Notes under the pieces: model-generated
Seen by the model: only the letters and a program-made list of their open reading frames with translations
Databases searched by the model: none
Told to the model about the DNA's origin: nothing
NCBI GenBank assembly: GCA_030440445.1
Contig: CP098528.1
Location: 434,001 to 498,000 of the forward strand
Direction: 5' to 3'
DNA from: Halomonas sp. KG2
GTDB lineage: Bacteria; Pseudomonadota; Gammaproteobacteria; Pseudomonadales; Halomonadaceae
Length of the DNA: 64,000 nucleotides
Shown: positions 1 through 9,211 of the stretch, in pieces
How positions within the stretch are numbered: the first letter of the stretch is position 1
Layout of the letters: every line of letters starts with the position of its first letter
Program-made: the position numbers and the translations under genes

Positions 1-76
1 GACGCAGAGCGCTGCCGAACCCGGCTGTGATGTCGGCGTCTTCGCTGTCAAACCGCTGCCCGATGCTGCCCACTAA
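1..76 (+). CDS. C-terminal end of an unidentified gene upstream of dgcA (partial)
   Basis: An open frame enters from the left edge and stops with TAA at 74-76, giving a 24-residue tail that ends in PLPDAAH. The stop lies 24 bp before dgcA, so the two are probably cotranscribed. In Pseudomonas a conserved protein of unknown function sits directly upstream of dgcA, and this could be its counterpart, but the tail is too short to identify. Confidence 0.55.
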   Translation, partial: TQSAAEPGCDVGVFAVKPLPDAAH

Positions 77-100
77 CCCTGGGTACGAGGAGAGATAACC

Positions 101-2173
101 ATGGCATTTGACGCAATCTTTGAGCCAATCGAGATCGGCAAGCTGACCATCCGCAACCGTGTGGTCAGTACCGCCCATGCCGAGGTGCATGCCACTGACG
201 GTGGTATGACGACTGAGCGCTACGTCAGGTATTACGAAGAAAAATCCAAGGGTGGCTGTGGCCTGTGTATCTGCGGTGGCTCATCAGTGGTGTCCATTGA
301 TAGCCCGCAGGGGTGGTGGAGTTCGGTGAACCTTTCCACCGACCGCATCATTCCACACTTTCAGAATCTGGCGGACGCCGTGCACAAGCATGGTGGCAAG
401 ATCATGATCCAGATTACCCATATGGGGCGCCGCTCACGCTGGGACGGCTTCGATTGGTCGACCCTGGTATCCCCCTCTGGTATCCGTGAACCGGTACACC
501 GCTCCACCTGCAAGACGATCGAGGTGGAAGAGATTTGGCGGATTATCGGCGACTTCGCCCAGGCCGCGCGCCGGGCCAAGGAAGGTGGCCTCGACGGCGT
601 CGAGCTGTCCGCCGTTCACCAGCATCTGATCGATCAGTTCTGGAGCCCACGGGTCAACAAACGCGAGGACGAATGGGGCGGTAGTTTCGAAAATCGCATG
701 CGCTTCGGCATGGAAGTACTCAAAGCGGTACGTGCCGAAGTGGGCGATGACTTCGTGGTGGGTATGCGCATTTGTGGTGATGAGTTCCACCCGGATGGTC
801 TCTCGCATGAAGACATGAAGCAGATCGCGGCTTATTACGATGCCACTAAAATGGTCGACTTTTTCGGCGTCATTGGCTCTGGCTGCGACACGCACAACAC
901 GCTCGCCAACGTTATCCCCAATATGTCTTATCCACCGGAGCCTTTTCTACATCTGGCGGCGGGGATCAAGGAAGTGGTGAATGTGCCGGTGATCCACGCC
1001 CAGAATATTAAAGATCCCAATCAGGCCCAGCGTATTCTTGACGGGGGCTACGTGGATCTGGTAGGCATGACCCGAGCGCATATTGCTGATCCTCACCTGA
1101 TTGCCAAGATCAAGATGGGGCAGATAGATCAGATTAAACAGTGCGTGGGGGCTAACTACTGCATCGACCGCCAATACCAGGGCCTGGATGTACTGTGTAT
1201 TCAAAACGCTGCCACCTCGCGGGAATACATGGGCCTGCCGCATATCATCGAAAAGACCGAGGGCGCTAAGCGCAAAGTCGTGGTGGTAGGCGGTGGCCCC
1301 GGCGGCATGGAGGCGGCTCGTGTTGCTGCTGAGCGCGGTCATGATGTCACTCTGTTTGAGGCGGCTGATGCCCTGGGTGGGCAGATCACTATCGCCGCTC
1401 AGGCTCCGCAGCGCGACCAAATCGCCGGTATCACTCGCTGGTATCAGTTGGAGCTGGCACGCCTAAAAGTCGATCTGCGACTAGGGGCTCGTGCCGATGA
1501 GGCGACCTTGCTTGATCTACGTCCCGATATCGTGGTGCTCGCCACCGGTGGCCAACCCTTCCTTAGCCAGCACCCGGAGTGGGGCTATTCGGAGAATGCC
1601 GAGGAGAGTCTGGTGGTCAGCACTTGGGATATTCTCTCAGGCAAGGTGGCACCCGGTAAAAACGTGCTGATTTATGACGCTATCTGCGAATTCTCTGGCG
1701 TCTCGGCGGCCGACTATCTGGCTGATAAGGGCGCCAAGGTCGAGATCGTCACCGACGATATCAAGCCCGGCGCGGCGGTGGGGGGAACCACCTTCCCCAC
1801 TTATTACCGCAGCCTGTACGAGAAAGAAGTGATCATGTCCTCTGACTTGATGCTGCATAAGGTCTACCGCGAGGGCGACGGCCTAGTGGCTGTGCTCGAA
1901 AATGAGTACACCGGTGCCTTGGAAGAGCGCGTGGTTGATCAGGTGGTCGTCGAAAACGGCGTGCGTCCTGACGAGGCGCTTTATTACGCCCTCAAAGAGC
2001 AGTCCCGCAACAAAGGGCAGGTGGATCTGGAGGCGCTCTATGCCATCCAGCCTCAGCCCAGCCTGAGCGAAGAGGGTGACGGCTTTTTACTCTTCCGCCT
2101 GGGCGACTGCACTGCACCGCGTAATACCCATGCGGCCATCTACGACGCCCTGCGAATCTGCAAGGACTTTTGA
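101..2173 (+). CDS. dgcA: Dimethylglycine demethylase flavoprotein subunit DgcA
   Basis: This 690-residue protein belongs to the trimethylamine dehydrogenase / 2,4-dienoyl-CoA reductase family. It has an FMN TIM barrel (about 1-370), an iron-sulfur loop, and an FAD/NAD-type Rossmann domain beginning near residue 392 (VVVVGGGPGG). With DgcB it is expected to oxidise dimethylglycine to sarcosine, releasing formaldehyde. The cluster loop keeps C348, C354 and C366 but has Ala at 351, where trimethylamine dehydrogenase has its second cysteine. The ATG at 101 follows a GGAGAG ribosome site. It is the first gene of dgcA-dgcB-etfA-etfB, the order found in Pseudomonas. A paralogue lies at 35424-37475. 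The function is well supported by context; the substrate is inferred. Confidence 0.9.
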   Translation: MAFDAIFEPIEIGKLTIRNRVVSTAHAEVHATDGGMTTERYVRYYEEKSKGGCGLCICGGSSVVSIDSPQGWWSSVNLSTDRIIPHFQNLADAVHKHGGKIMIQITHMGRRSRWDGFDWSTLVSPSGIREPVHRSTCKTIEVEEIWRIIGDFAQAARRAKEGGLDGVELSAVHQHLIDQFWSPRVNKREDEWGGSFENRMRFGMEVLKAVRAEVGDDFVVGMRICGDEFHPDGLSHEDMKQIAAYYDATKMVDFFGVIGSGCDTHNTLANVIPNMSYPPEPFLHLAAGIKEVVNVPVIHAQNIKDPNQAQRILDGGYVDLVGMTRAHIADPHLIAKIKMGQIDQIKQCVGANYCIDRQYQGLDVLCIQNAATSREYMGLPHIIEKTEGAKRKVVVVGGGPGGMEAARVAAERGHDVTLFEAADALGGQITIAAQAPQRDQIAGITRWYQLELARLKVDLRLGARADEATLLDLRPDIVVLATGGQPFLSQHPEWGYSENAEESLVVSTWDILSGKVAPGKNVLIYDAICEFSGVSAADYLADKGAKVEIVTDDIKPGAAVGGTTFPTYYRSLYEKEVIMSSDLMLHKVYREGDGLVAVLENEYTGALEERVVDQVVVENGVRPDEALYYALKEQSRNKGQVDLEALYAIQPQPSLSEEGDGFLLFRLGDCTAPRNTHAAIYDALRICKDF

Positions 2174-2217
2174 CCTGAGCGAGAGCCGGGGCGCCGGTGG
2201 TAGACCGTAGCGAGGGT

Positions 2218-2291
2218 CATTTGCCATGGCCGTAAAACAGTTCCATACGTTTACGGCATTTCCGCCATCCATGGCGGTCAGATGGCAAATG
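2218..2291 (+). other. Cloverleaf-like nested inverted repeat between dgcA and dgcB
   Basis: CATTTGCCAT (2218-2227) pairs perfectly with ATGGCAAATG (2282-2291). Inside it are two more perfect stems: GCCGTAAA/TTTACGGC (2229-2236 with 2250-2257) and CCGCCAT/ATGGCGG (2262-2268 with 2271-2277). As RNA this would fold into a three-way junction in the 200-bp spacer of the dgc operon. It has no T-run, so it is unlikely to be a simple terminator. It could be a processing or stabilising element, or one copy of a dispersed repeat. Confidence 0.6.
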
Positions 2292-2373
2292 TAGCGCCCA
2301 GGGATGGGTTTACAGCGCCCTCGCAGAGGTCTGCCGCCGGAGCAGCCCCGCCGCGAAAGATGAGGTGAGTACC

Positions 2374-4404
2374 ATGCTCGATACGCTCTTGCCGATACTG
2401 ATTTTTACTGCCCTGGCCCTGGCAGCAATCGGCGCTGTCCGCCGTATACGCCTGTGGCGTCAGGGGCGCCCCTCGCGGGTGAACCTGTTCAAGGGGTTGA
2501 TGGCCCTGCCGCGCCGCTATTTGGTGGATCTGCACCATGTCGTGGGGCGCGATAAAATGATCTCCAATACCCACGTAGCCACCGCAGGGGGCTTCGTGGC
2601 TGCCGCCGTGCTGATGATCCTGGTGCATGGTCTGGGTATCGCTAACCCATTGCTAGGCGGGTTGCTGTTACTGGCTAGCACCTCCATGTTCGTCGGTAGC
2701 CTCTTCGTAGCTCGTCGGCGGCTTAACCCTCCTGCACGGCTCTCCAAAGGCCCCTGGATGCGGCTGCCAAAGAGCTTGATGGCGTTTTCGATAGGCGTCT
2801 TCCTGATCACGCTGCCCACGGTAGGTCTGTTGCCTGAAGGGTTAGTAGAAGGCAGCGGCAGCTGGCTTCTGGCGCTGGTGTTGGCGGGCGTCGTGGTTTG
2901 GGGTCTGGGCGAAATGTTCTTTGGCATGACCTGGGGCGGCCCAATGAAGCACGCCTTCGCTGGCGCCTTACATCTCGCCTTTCACCGTCGTGCCGAGCGC
3001 TTTGGTGGTGGCCGGTCAACGGGGCTCAAAGCACTGAACCTTGAGGATAAAGCGGCACCTTTGGGCGTGGAAAAGCCTGCCGACTTCACCTGGAACCAGC
3101 TGCTGGGCTTCGATGCCTGCGTGCAGTGCGGTCGTTGCGAGGCAGTGTGCCCTGCGTTTGCCGCTGGCCAACCGCTCAATCCTAAAAAACTGATTCAGGA
3201 TATGGTGGTGGGTTTTGCCGGTGGTAGTGATGCTGGCTATGCCGGTTCTCCTTATCCTGGTAAGCCAGTGGGAGAGCACCAAGGCGCTCCCCATGCGCCT
3301 ATCGTAGCGCCTGTTGTCATGAAAGAGGGAAAGGCGTTAGTTGACGCTGAGACTCTCTGGTCGTGCACCACCTGCCGTGCCTGTGTCGAGGAGTGCCCAA
3401 TGATGATTGAGCACGTGGATGCGATTGTCGATATGCGCCGCCACTTGACCTTGGAGCGGGGCAAGACACCCAATAAAGGTGCCGAGGTGCTCGACAACCT
3501 GATTGCCACCGATAACCCCGGCGGTTTCGACCCAGGCTCACGGCTCAACTGGGCGGCGGATCTTAACCTGCCGCTAATGGCCGACCTAAAGCAGGTTGAT
3601 GTGTTGTTGTGGTTGGGGGATGGCGCCTTTGATATGCGTAACCAGCGAACCCTACGTGCCCTGGTTAAAGTGCTGCGTGCGGCTGAAGTGGACTTCGCCG
3701 TGTTAGGTGCTGAAGAGCGCGATAGCGGTGATGTGGCAAGACGCTTAGGTGATGAAGCGACGTTCCAGTCTCTGGCTAAGCGCAATATTGCCACTCTGGC
3801 TAAGTATCGCTTCCAGCAGATTGTCACCTGTGATCCACATAGTTTTCATGTGCTGGGCAATGAGTATGGCGACTTTCTTCAAGAAGGGCAGGGTGGCAGC
3901 GATTTCAATGCCAACTACGAAGTGCGTCACCACAGTACCTTTATTGCTGAATTGTATGACGCCGGACGGCTGACCTTTGCTCCCTGGAAAGGTGGCAGCG
4001 TTACTTATCACGACCCATGTTACTTGGGGCGCTATAACGGTGAATACGAAGCCCCTCGGCGAGTGCTGAAGGCGCTGGGTATCCAAGTTGCCGAGATGGA
4101 GCGCTCGGGGTTCCGTTCGCGCTGCTGCGGCGGCGGCGGTGGAGCGCCAATCACGGATATTCCTGGTGAGCGCCGCATCCCTGATATGCGCATGAATGAC
4201 GTCAAAGAGAGCGGCGCCGAGCTGGTGGCGGTGGGCTGCCCACAGTGCACTGCTATGCTGGAAGGCGTGGTGGATGCTAGCGCCGAAGTGCGCGATATCG
4301 CCGAACTGGTAGCTGATGCCCTGGTAGAGCGTCCCGCTGGCGATGTGTCTGGCGTATCCCGCCGAACCGGCTCAGTGACGACTGCTGAAGAGGTGAGCTT
4401 ATGA
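2374..4404 (+). CDS. dgcB: Membrane-bound iron-sulfur electron-transfer subunit DgcB
   Basis: About 676 residues. The N-terminal third carries several hydrophobic segments (near residues 1-20, 65-110, 135-155 and 165-190), so it is membrane anchored. Two [4Fe-4S] ferredoxin motifs follow (CVQCGRCEAVCP and CTTCRACVEECP). The C-terminal half has two CCG-type cysteine-rich domains (DPCYLGRYNGEYEAPR, RCCGGGGG, GCPQCTAML). It resembles heterodisulfide-reductase-like quinone-linked subunits and is expected to pass electrons from DgcA toward the respiratory chain. ATG 2374 is preferred because GAGGTG lies just upstream; an in-frame GTG at 2365 is the alternative. Its stop overlaps etfA (ATGA). Confidence 0.87.
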   Translation: MLDTLLPILIFTALALAAIGAVRRIRLWRQGRPSRVNLFKGLMALPRRYLVDLHHVVGRDKMISNTHVATAGGFVAAAVLMILVHGLGIANPLLGGLLLLASTSMFVGSLFVARRRLNPPARLSKGPWMRLPKSLMAFSIGVFLITLPTVGLLPEGLVEGSGSWLLALVLAGVVVWGLGEMFFGMTWGGPMKHAFAGALHLAFHRRAERFGGGRSTGLKALNLEDKAAPLGVEKPADFTWNQLLGFDACVQCGRCEAVCPAFAAGQPLNPKKLIQDMVVGFAGGSDAGYAGSPYPGKPVGEHQGAPHAPIVAPVVMKEGKALVDAETLWSCTTCRACVEECPMMIEHVDAIVDMRRHLTLERGKTPNKGAEVLDNLIATDNPGGFDPGSRLNWAADLNLPLMADLKQVDVLLWLGDGAFDMRNQRTLRALVKVLRAAEVDFAVLGAEERDSGDVARRLGDEATFQSLAKRNIATLAKYRFQQIVTCDPHSFHVLGNEYGDFLQEGQGGSDFNANYEVRHHSTFIAELYDAGRLTFAPWKGGSVTYHDPCYLGRYNGEYEAPRRVLKALGIQVAEMERSGFRSRCCGGGGGAPITDIPGERRIPDMRMNDVKESGAELVAVGCPQCTAMLEGVVDASAEVRDIAELVADALVERPAGDVSGVSRRTGSVTTAEEVSL

Positions 4405-5684
4405 GTGAGATTATTCGCCGCGATCCGCGTCGCGAGTGGATCGCCCGGAACCGTCTTCATCCAGACCACGCCAGTGTGCTCGCCGCTCTTGGTGTCAACA
4501 GTGAGGGTGGCGGAGCAGTTAGTGAGTGGCTGGGCCCCAATGGCGTGGTGCGTAAAAATCCTCGCGCCATTGGTTTTATCGGCCCCAATGGCGTCAAACG
4601 GATTGATCGTAGCGGCCTCCAGCAAGGTGGGCAGGCCGCCGCGACCACCACGGCGGCCCATGATAGCCGCCGCAGCGTGACCATTGATCAGCCTGCCTTT
4701 ATGGTCGCCGTGGTACCCGACCTGACCGGTGGCCGCCTTTCAAGCCATGACAAGGATCTGTTGGGACTAGCCAGACGCGTGGCGGATGCCGACGCCGAAC
4801 AGCCTGGCGCTGTGGTGGCGATCTTATTCGGCGAGCATAAGGAGGAGGCGCTTGGCGAAGCCGGAATCGATCGCGTGGTGCATCTTGATGATGAGCTTTA
4901 CGCTGGGTTTGCTCCCGAGGCACGGCTGGCAGTGTTAAGTGCCGTCGAACGTGAGATGACGCCGCGTTTCTGGCTGTTGCCGGACTCCCCCCTAGGCGGA
5001 GCTGATCTGGGGCGGCGGCTTGCCTTACGCCTGGGTGAACGCGCTGCCACGGGGGTGTGGCAGGTGGAAGCTGATAATGAGGCCTCCTTGGGTTGGCGCT
5101 GCACTGCCCGTGGCGCCGCTGGGAGCCTGGATATCCAACGCCCTCTGCCACGGGTTGCCCTGGCATTGGCCGAGTGCGCTGAGCCGGTGGATGAGACGCG
5201 GCATGCGGCCGAGCGCCAGACCTTGGCAGCGCCAATTCCCACCGCTCTATCGCGCATTGAAGACCTGGGGCAGGTGGCAGTGGACCCCGCTGGCGTGGCG
5301 CTGGCGGAGGCTGAGTTCATCCTCTCTGCTGGCAATGGTGTTAAACAGTGGGACGCTTTCCATCATGCTGCGAAAGTGCTGGGTGCTACCGAAGGGGCCT
5401 CGCGTGTCGCGGTGGATGACGGCTTTATGGCGCGTGATCGGCAGGTAGGTGCAACCGGCACCTGGGTAACCGCCCGAGTCTATATGGCGGTGGGTATTTC
5501 AGGTGCGATCCAGCACCTACAGGGCATTCAGCGCTGCGACAAGGTAGTGGCAATCAATCTCGATCCAGGGTGCGACATGATCAAACGCGCAGACCTGGCG
5601 GTGATAGGCGACAGCACGCAAATTCTTGCTGCGTTAGTGGCGATGGTGGAACAGCAGCGAGGAGGGCAGCGCGATGCGGCCTGA
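4401..5684 (+). CDS. etfA: Electron-transfer flavoprotein alpha subunit linked to dgcAB
   Basis: 427 residues, against about 310 for a housekeeping ETF alpha. The C-terminal FAD-binding domain is clear: GATGTWVTARVYMAVGISGA, then HLQGIQ and INLDPGCDMIKRADLAVIGD. The extra length is an N-terminal region of about 100 residues holding a short duplicated motif, GPNGVVRKNPRAIG and GPNGVKRID. With the beta subunit it should shuttle electrons from dimethylglycine oxidation to ETF-quinone oxidoreductase. It overlaps dgcB upstream and etfB downstream, so the partners are translationally coupled. Confidence 0.88.
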   Translation: MSEIIRRDPRREWIARNRLHPDHASVLAALGVNSEGGGAVSEWLGPNGVVRKNPRAIGFIGPNGVKRIDRSGLQQGGQAAATTTAAHDSRRSVTIDQPAFMVAVVPDLTGGRLSSHDKDLLGLARRVADADAEQPGAVVAILFGEHKEEALGEAGIDRVVHLDDELYAGFAPEARLAVLSAVEREMTPRFWLLPDSPLGGADLGRRLALRLGERAATGVWQVEADNEASLGWRCTARGAAGSLDIQRPLPRVALALAECAEPVDETRHAAERQTLAAPIPTALSRIEDLGQVAVDPAGVALAEAEFILSAGNGVKQWDAFHHAAKVLGATEGASRVAVDDGFMARDRQVGATGTWVTARVYMAVGISGAIQHLQGIQRCDKVVAINLDPGCDMIKRADLAVIGDSTQILAALVAMVEQQRGGQRDAA

Positions 5685-6516
5685 ACAACAGCAAAAACAA
5701 CAAAAACCGGGTATCGACGTAGCGGTACTGGTCTCCATAGGCCGTCACCCCACAACCGGTCGTGCGAGGCGCGCCGAACAGGATGCACGGGGTCTGGAAC
5801 TTGCCTTGGCCATGGAAGCAGAGCTGCCGGGTAGCCGGATTGACGTGCTGCATGCTGGTTCTCAAGATGTCGACAGCGAGGCAGCTCTGCGCAGTTACTT
5901 AGGAATGGCCACGGGTGTTGGCATGGGGCTTGAGTCCATGACCTTGCTGGAGCAGCCTGAAGGCAGCGATGCTATTCTGCCTCTGGTGGAGCATTTGGCC
6001 GCTACTTCACCTCAGCTAGTGATCACCGGTGCCCGGGCCGAGCGCGGAGAAGGCTCTGGGCTTTTGCCCTATGCATTGGCGGAGCATCTCGGTTGGCCGC
6101 TAGTGAATAGCTTGGCATCGATAGAGACGGTGGAAAATGGCGTGGTAACGCTGCTTCAGGCGTTGCCACGGGGCCAACGTCGTCGTCTCAAGGTGCGCCT
6201 GCCCGCCATCATCAGCGTGGATGAAGCGGCGCCGGCGGCGCGTCAGAGCGCCTTTGGCCCGGCTCGTCGAGCCACCTTCTCGGTGGCACCCACTACCTCT
6301 GAAGCTGACAGTGAATTGGCCCAGTGGCACTTGAGCCCCGCACGTAAACGGCCTAAGCGTCTGAAAATCATCAAAGCCGCCTCAGCAAGAGACCGCTTTA
6401 AAGCGGCGGCTTCCAAAGCCGAGGGCAAGGGCGGGCAAGTGCTTACCGACGTTACCCCTGAGCAGGGCGCCGAGGCGATCTACAAGTTGCTCAAGGAAGA
6501 GGACGTGCTGCGCTGA
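5674..6516 (+). CDS. etfB: Electron-transfer flavoprotein beta subunit linked to dgcAB
   Basis: 280 residues with the ETF beta fold. An N-terminal nucleotide-binding segment (IDVAVLVSIGRHPTTGRARRAEQDARGLE) is followed by a core with VITGARAERGEGSGLLPYALAEHLGWP. It is divergent from housekeeping EtfB, as expected for a pathway-specific pair. The ATG lies inside the last codons of etfA (11-bp overlap). It is the last gene of the dgc operon, followed by a strong terminator at 6551. The ETF family assignment is firm; that DgcAB is its partner is inferred from position. Confidence 0.86.
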   Translation: MRPEQQQKQQKPGIDVAVLVSIGRHPTTGRARRAEQDARGLELALAMEAELPGSRIDVLHAGSQDVDSEAALRSYLGMATGVGMGLESMTLLEQPEGSDAILPLVEHLAATSPQLVITGARAERGEGSGLLPYALAEHLGWPLVNSLASIETVENGVVTLLQALPRGQRRRLKVRLPAIISVDEAAPAARQSAFGPARRATFSVAPTTSEADSELAQWHLSPARKRPKRLKIIKAASARDRFKAAASKAEGKGGQVLTDVTPEQGAEAIYKLLKEEDVLR

Positions 6517-6550
6517 AGCTTTTTTTGATCACGGCATGTTAGCAATCTTA

Positions 6551-6580
6551 AAGCCCGCCCTTTATTGGCGGGCTTCTTGT
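6551..6580 (+). terminator. Rho-independent terminator of the dgcAB-etfAB operon
   Basis: AAGCCCGCC (6551-6559) pairs with GGCGGGCTT (6567-6575) around a 7-nt loop, followed by a T-rich tail. It lies 35 bp after etfB and could also serve the convergent gene at 6676. Confidence 0.85.
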
Positions 6581-6675
6581 TATCTCTTTTTTAATCTCTG
6601 AGTCTTTATTTTCGAAGCCTTTACGTTTTAAGTCTTTACGTTCGCTGTCGTTATCTTCTTCTATGTTGTTATGAC

Positions 6676-7563
6676 CTATTTGCCAGCAAAGCCAGGGTAA
6701 AGCCGTAGGCGCTGTCTTTCTAGATGTAACCCCATCCAGGCGTGTAGCACTAACACAGTGATGACGATGACCCCGCCCAGTAGCGTTGATGCCGTCGGCG
6801 TCTCGCCTAGTAGCCACCAAACCCATAGTGTGCCCAATGCGGTTTCCACCAGGTAAAACAGTGCCACCTCGGTAGACGGCAGGTAACGGGTGGCGCTATT
6901 GATCAGCACCGTGGCCAGGGGCATCTGCACTAGCCCCATCAGTGCCAGTACGCCATAACGCTCGGCATCAAGCGCTAGCGGCGAGGCCATGGGCAGAGCA
7001 ATTGCTGCTGAGAGCAGTCCACCACCAGCAATCACCGTCATGGGGTCAATGGCTGGATAGCGGCGTAGCAAGGTCAAGTTACCGCCGATGGTCGCCGCGG
7101 CCGTTAAGGCATACAGGTTACCCGCCAGCATTCCCATGGCGCCTTCGCCCAAGAACACCAACCCCATACCCAGCATGCAGACGGCAATGGCTACCAACGT
7201 TCTTAGCGGCACCTTTTCATGCAGGAAAACCCGTGAAAACAGTGCGGCAAACAGTGGCGCTGTGCTCAGTATTACTACCACGTTGGCCACATTGGCGTTC
7301 ATCACGGCTAGCACGAAGAGGCTCGACATTAGACCCAGCAGCAGCGCTGAGGCGAGTGAAGAAAACGGATGGCTTCTCAGTGCCCCTAATCGATTACCCA
7401 CACAGCATAGGACTCCCAGCACGCAGAACATCAAAAAACCGCGCCAGAATACGATGGTCCAGCCATCGGTATTAGCTAGGCGGATCAGCAGACCGTCGAA
7501 ACTGAGGAACACCACGCCCAGTATCACCATGGCCAGACCGCGCTGGTAAGAATTTGACTGCAT
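6676..7563 (-). CDS. EamA (DMT) family membrane transporter
   Basis: 295 residues with about ten hydrophobic segments and the duplicated EamA architecture. The first half opens LAMVILGVVFLSFDGLLIRLA; the second half has TVLINSATRYLPSTEVALFYLVET, the conserved motif before the last helices. Members export amino acids, metabolites or drugs, and nothing here fixes the substrate. It is a single gene on the minus strand between the dgc operon and the BCCT carrier. AGGAA precedes the ATG. Its link to betaine metabolism is positional only. Confidence 0.8.
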   Translation of the reverse strand: MQSNSYQRGLAMVILGVVFLSFDGLLIRLANTDGWTIVFWRGFLMFCVLGVLCCVGNRLGALRSHPFSSLASALLLGLMSSLFVLAVMNANVANVVVILSTAPLFAALFSRVFLHEKVPLRTLVAIAVCMLGMGLVFLGEGAMGMLAGNLYALTAAATIGGNLTLLRRYPAIDPMTVIAGGGLLSAAIALPMASPLALDAERYGVLALMGLVQMPLATVLINSATRYLPSTEVALFYLVETALGTLWVWWLLGETPTASTLLGGVIVITVLVLHAWMGLHLERQRLRLYPGFAGK

Positions 7564-7591
7564 TGTCTTGGTTCCTGGTCGGTAAAAGAGA

Positions 7592-7622
7592 GCAACCGCC
7601 CGCTGGTTGGGCGGGCGGTTGC
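7592..7622 (-). terminator. Terminator downstream of the BCCT carrier
   Basis: GCAACCGCCCGC (7592-7603) and GCGGGCGGTTGC (7611-7622) form a perfect 12-bp stem with a 7-nt loop. Read on the minus strand it follows the BCCT stop by 9 bp and runs into TCTCTTTT. Confidence 0.85.
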
Positions 7623-7630
7623 GGGGGAGA

Positions 7631-9211
7631 TTACTTGGCGGTTTTGGGTATCGCGTTAAGCTGTTGCCACTCCTTATTAAGGCCTACGTAAAGGCTGACG
7701 CACATCATTAGTAGTACCAGTGTGAAGGGCAGCCCTGTGGCTACCGCGCCCGCCTGAAGCGCACTGAGCGCAGTGCTACCGCCGCCATACAGCAGTACTC
7801 CAGCAATGACACCTTCAAGTGCGGCCCAGAAAACACGCTGGCCCTTAGGGGCATCGGTTTTGCCACCGGCCGTGATGTTATCGATTACCAACGAGCCGGA
7901 GTCTGATGAAGTGATGAAGAAAACCAGCACCAGGATAATGGCTAGTGTTGACGTTATGCTGGTGAGAGGCAACTGTTCCAGCATATGGAACATGGCAAGC
8001 GAGACATCGCCAATGCCGTTGGCCAGTTCGCCTACGCCGTTAGTCGCCTGAAAAAGCGCTGTTCCGCCGAAGGCGCTCATCCAAACCAAGGTGACTAGTG
8101 TTGGTACCAGCAGTACGGCAATGAGAAACTCCCGAACGGTGCGTCCACGCGATACGCGAGCGATAAACATGCCGACAAACGGAGACCAGGAAATCCACCA
8201 CGCCCAGTAAAAGATGGTCCAGCCGTGGTACCAAGTGTCGTCCTCGCGTCCAATCCAGTTCGACAGCGGCAAAAGGTGGCTTACATAGTCTAGCGTTGTG
8301 GTGCCAATCCCTGTCAATATCATCAGGGTCGGGCCTGCTATCACAACGAATAGCAACAGTATCGCCGCGATGATCATATTAATGTTTGAGAATAGCTTTA
8401 CGCCACCGTCGATACCCCGCCATACCGAGAATAGTGCAATCACCGTGACCACTAGGATAATCGCCAGCTGAGTACCAATAGTGTTGGGGATGCCGAACAG
8501 ATAGGCGAGCCCACCTGCCGCTTGGGTAGCGCCAAAGCCAAGCGAGGTGGCTAGGCCGAAAATGGTGGCGAGTACGGCAAGAATATCGATGATATGACCT
8601 GCCCAGCCGCGGGTATGCTCACCTAGAAGTGGATAAAAGGCGGAGCGAAGCGTGAGTGGCAAGCCCTTATTATAGGCAAAGAACGCCAGCGAGAGTGCGA
8701 CGACTGCGTAGATTGCCCAGGGGTGCAGCCCCCAATGAAACATGGTCGCGCCCATGGCAGCACTAGCGCCTTCCGGTGTGCCTGCGGGGGCGTTGAGGGG
8801 CGTACCATACCAGTCGGTGTAATAGGCCACGGGCTCAGCAACGCTCCAGAACATTAGGCCGATACCCATACCCGCCGCAAATAGCATGGCGAACCAGGAC
8901 GTGCGCGAGTACTCCGGCTTGGCATCGCTGCCGCCCAAACGAATTCGCCCGAGCGGCAAGCAGATCAGTACAAGGCAGAACACCACAAAGGTATTGCCTG
9001 CAATCATAAACAGCCAGTCAAAGTGTTCAATTGACCAGTTCTTGGCAAGCCCTAGGTGCGTATTAGCGGCATCTGGGTAAACCAGTGCGTAAAGAATGAA
9101 CAGCAGAATGGCGAGAGCGGAGAGAGGGAAGACGGGGTTATGAAAATCCAACCCCATTATCTGGGTATTGTCCTGTCCGGGCGACAGAACCGGGTCGTCA
9201 TTGTTCTTCAT
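7631..9211 (-). CDS. BCCT family betaine/choline/carnitine-type transporter
   Basis: 526 residues with about twelve transmembrane helices. The tryptophan-rich BCCT signature is present (WTIFYWAWWISWSPFVGMF), as is the glycine-rich AAGMGIGLMFWSVAEPV segment of helices 3-4 that binds sodium and the trimethylammonium substrate. These secondary transporters import glycine betaine, choline, carnitine or related compounds with sodium or protons. Between the dimethylglycine operon and formaldehyde dehydrogenase, a feeder role for betaine or dimethylglycine is likely but not proven. No long C-terminal osmosensing extension is visible, which suits a nutrient-uptake role. AAGGAAA precedes the ATG. Confidence 0.88.
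   Translation of the reverse strand: MKNNDDPVLSPGQDNTQIMGLDFHNPVFPLSALAILLFILYALVYPDAANTHLGLAKNWSIEHFDWLFMIAGNTFVVFCLVLICLPLGRIRLGGSDAKPEYSRTSWFAMLFAAGMGIGLMFWSVAEPVAYYTDWYGTPLNAPAGTPEGASAAMGATMFHWGLHPWAIYAVVALSLAFFAYNKGLPLTLRSAFYPLLGEHTRGWAGHIIDILAVLATIFGLATSLGFGATQAAGGLAYLFGIPNTIGTQLAIILVVTVIALFSVWRGIDGGVKLFSNINMIIAAILLLFVVIAGPTLMILTGIGTTTLDYVSHLLPLSNWIGREDDTWYHGWTIFYWAWWISWSPFVGMFIARVSRGRTVREFLIAVLLVPTLVTLVWMSAFGGTALFQATNGVGELANGIGDVSLAMFHMLEQLPLTSITSTLAIILVLVFFITSSDSGSLVIDNITAGGKTDAPKGQRVFWAALEGVIAGVLLYGGGSTALSALQAGAVATGLPFTLVLLMMCVSLYVGLNKEWQQLNAIPKTAK

Noticed and set aside
434..895. 153-codon minus-strand frame inside dgcA
   Set aside because: It is a high-GC shadow of dgcA without a ribosome site or recognisable protein character.
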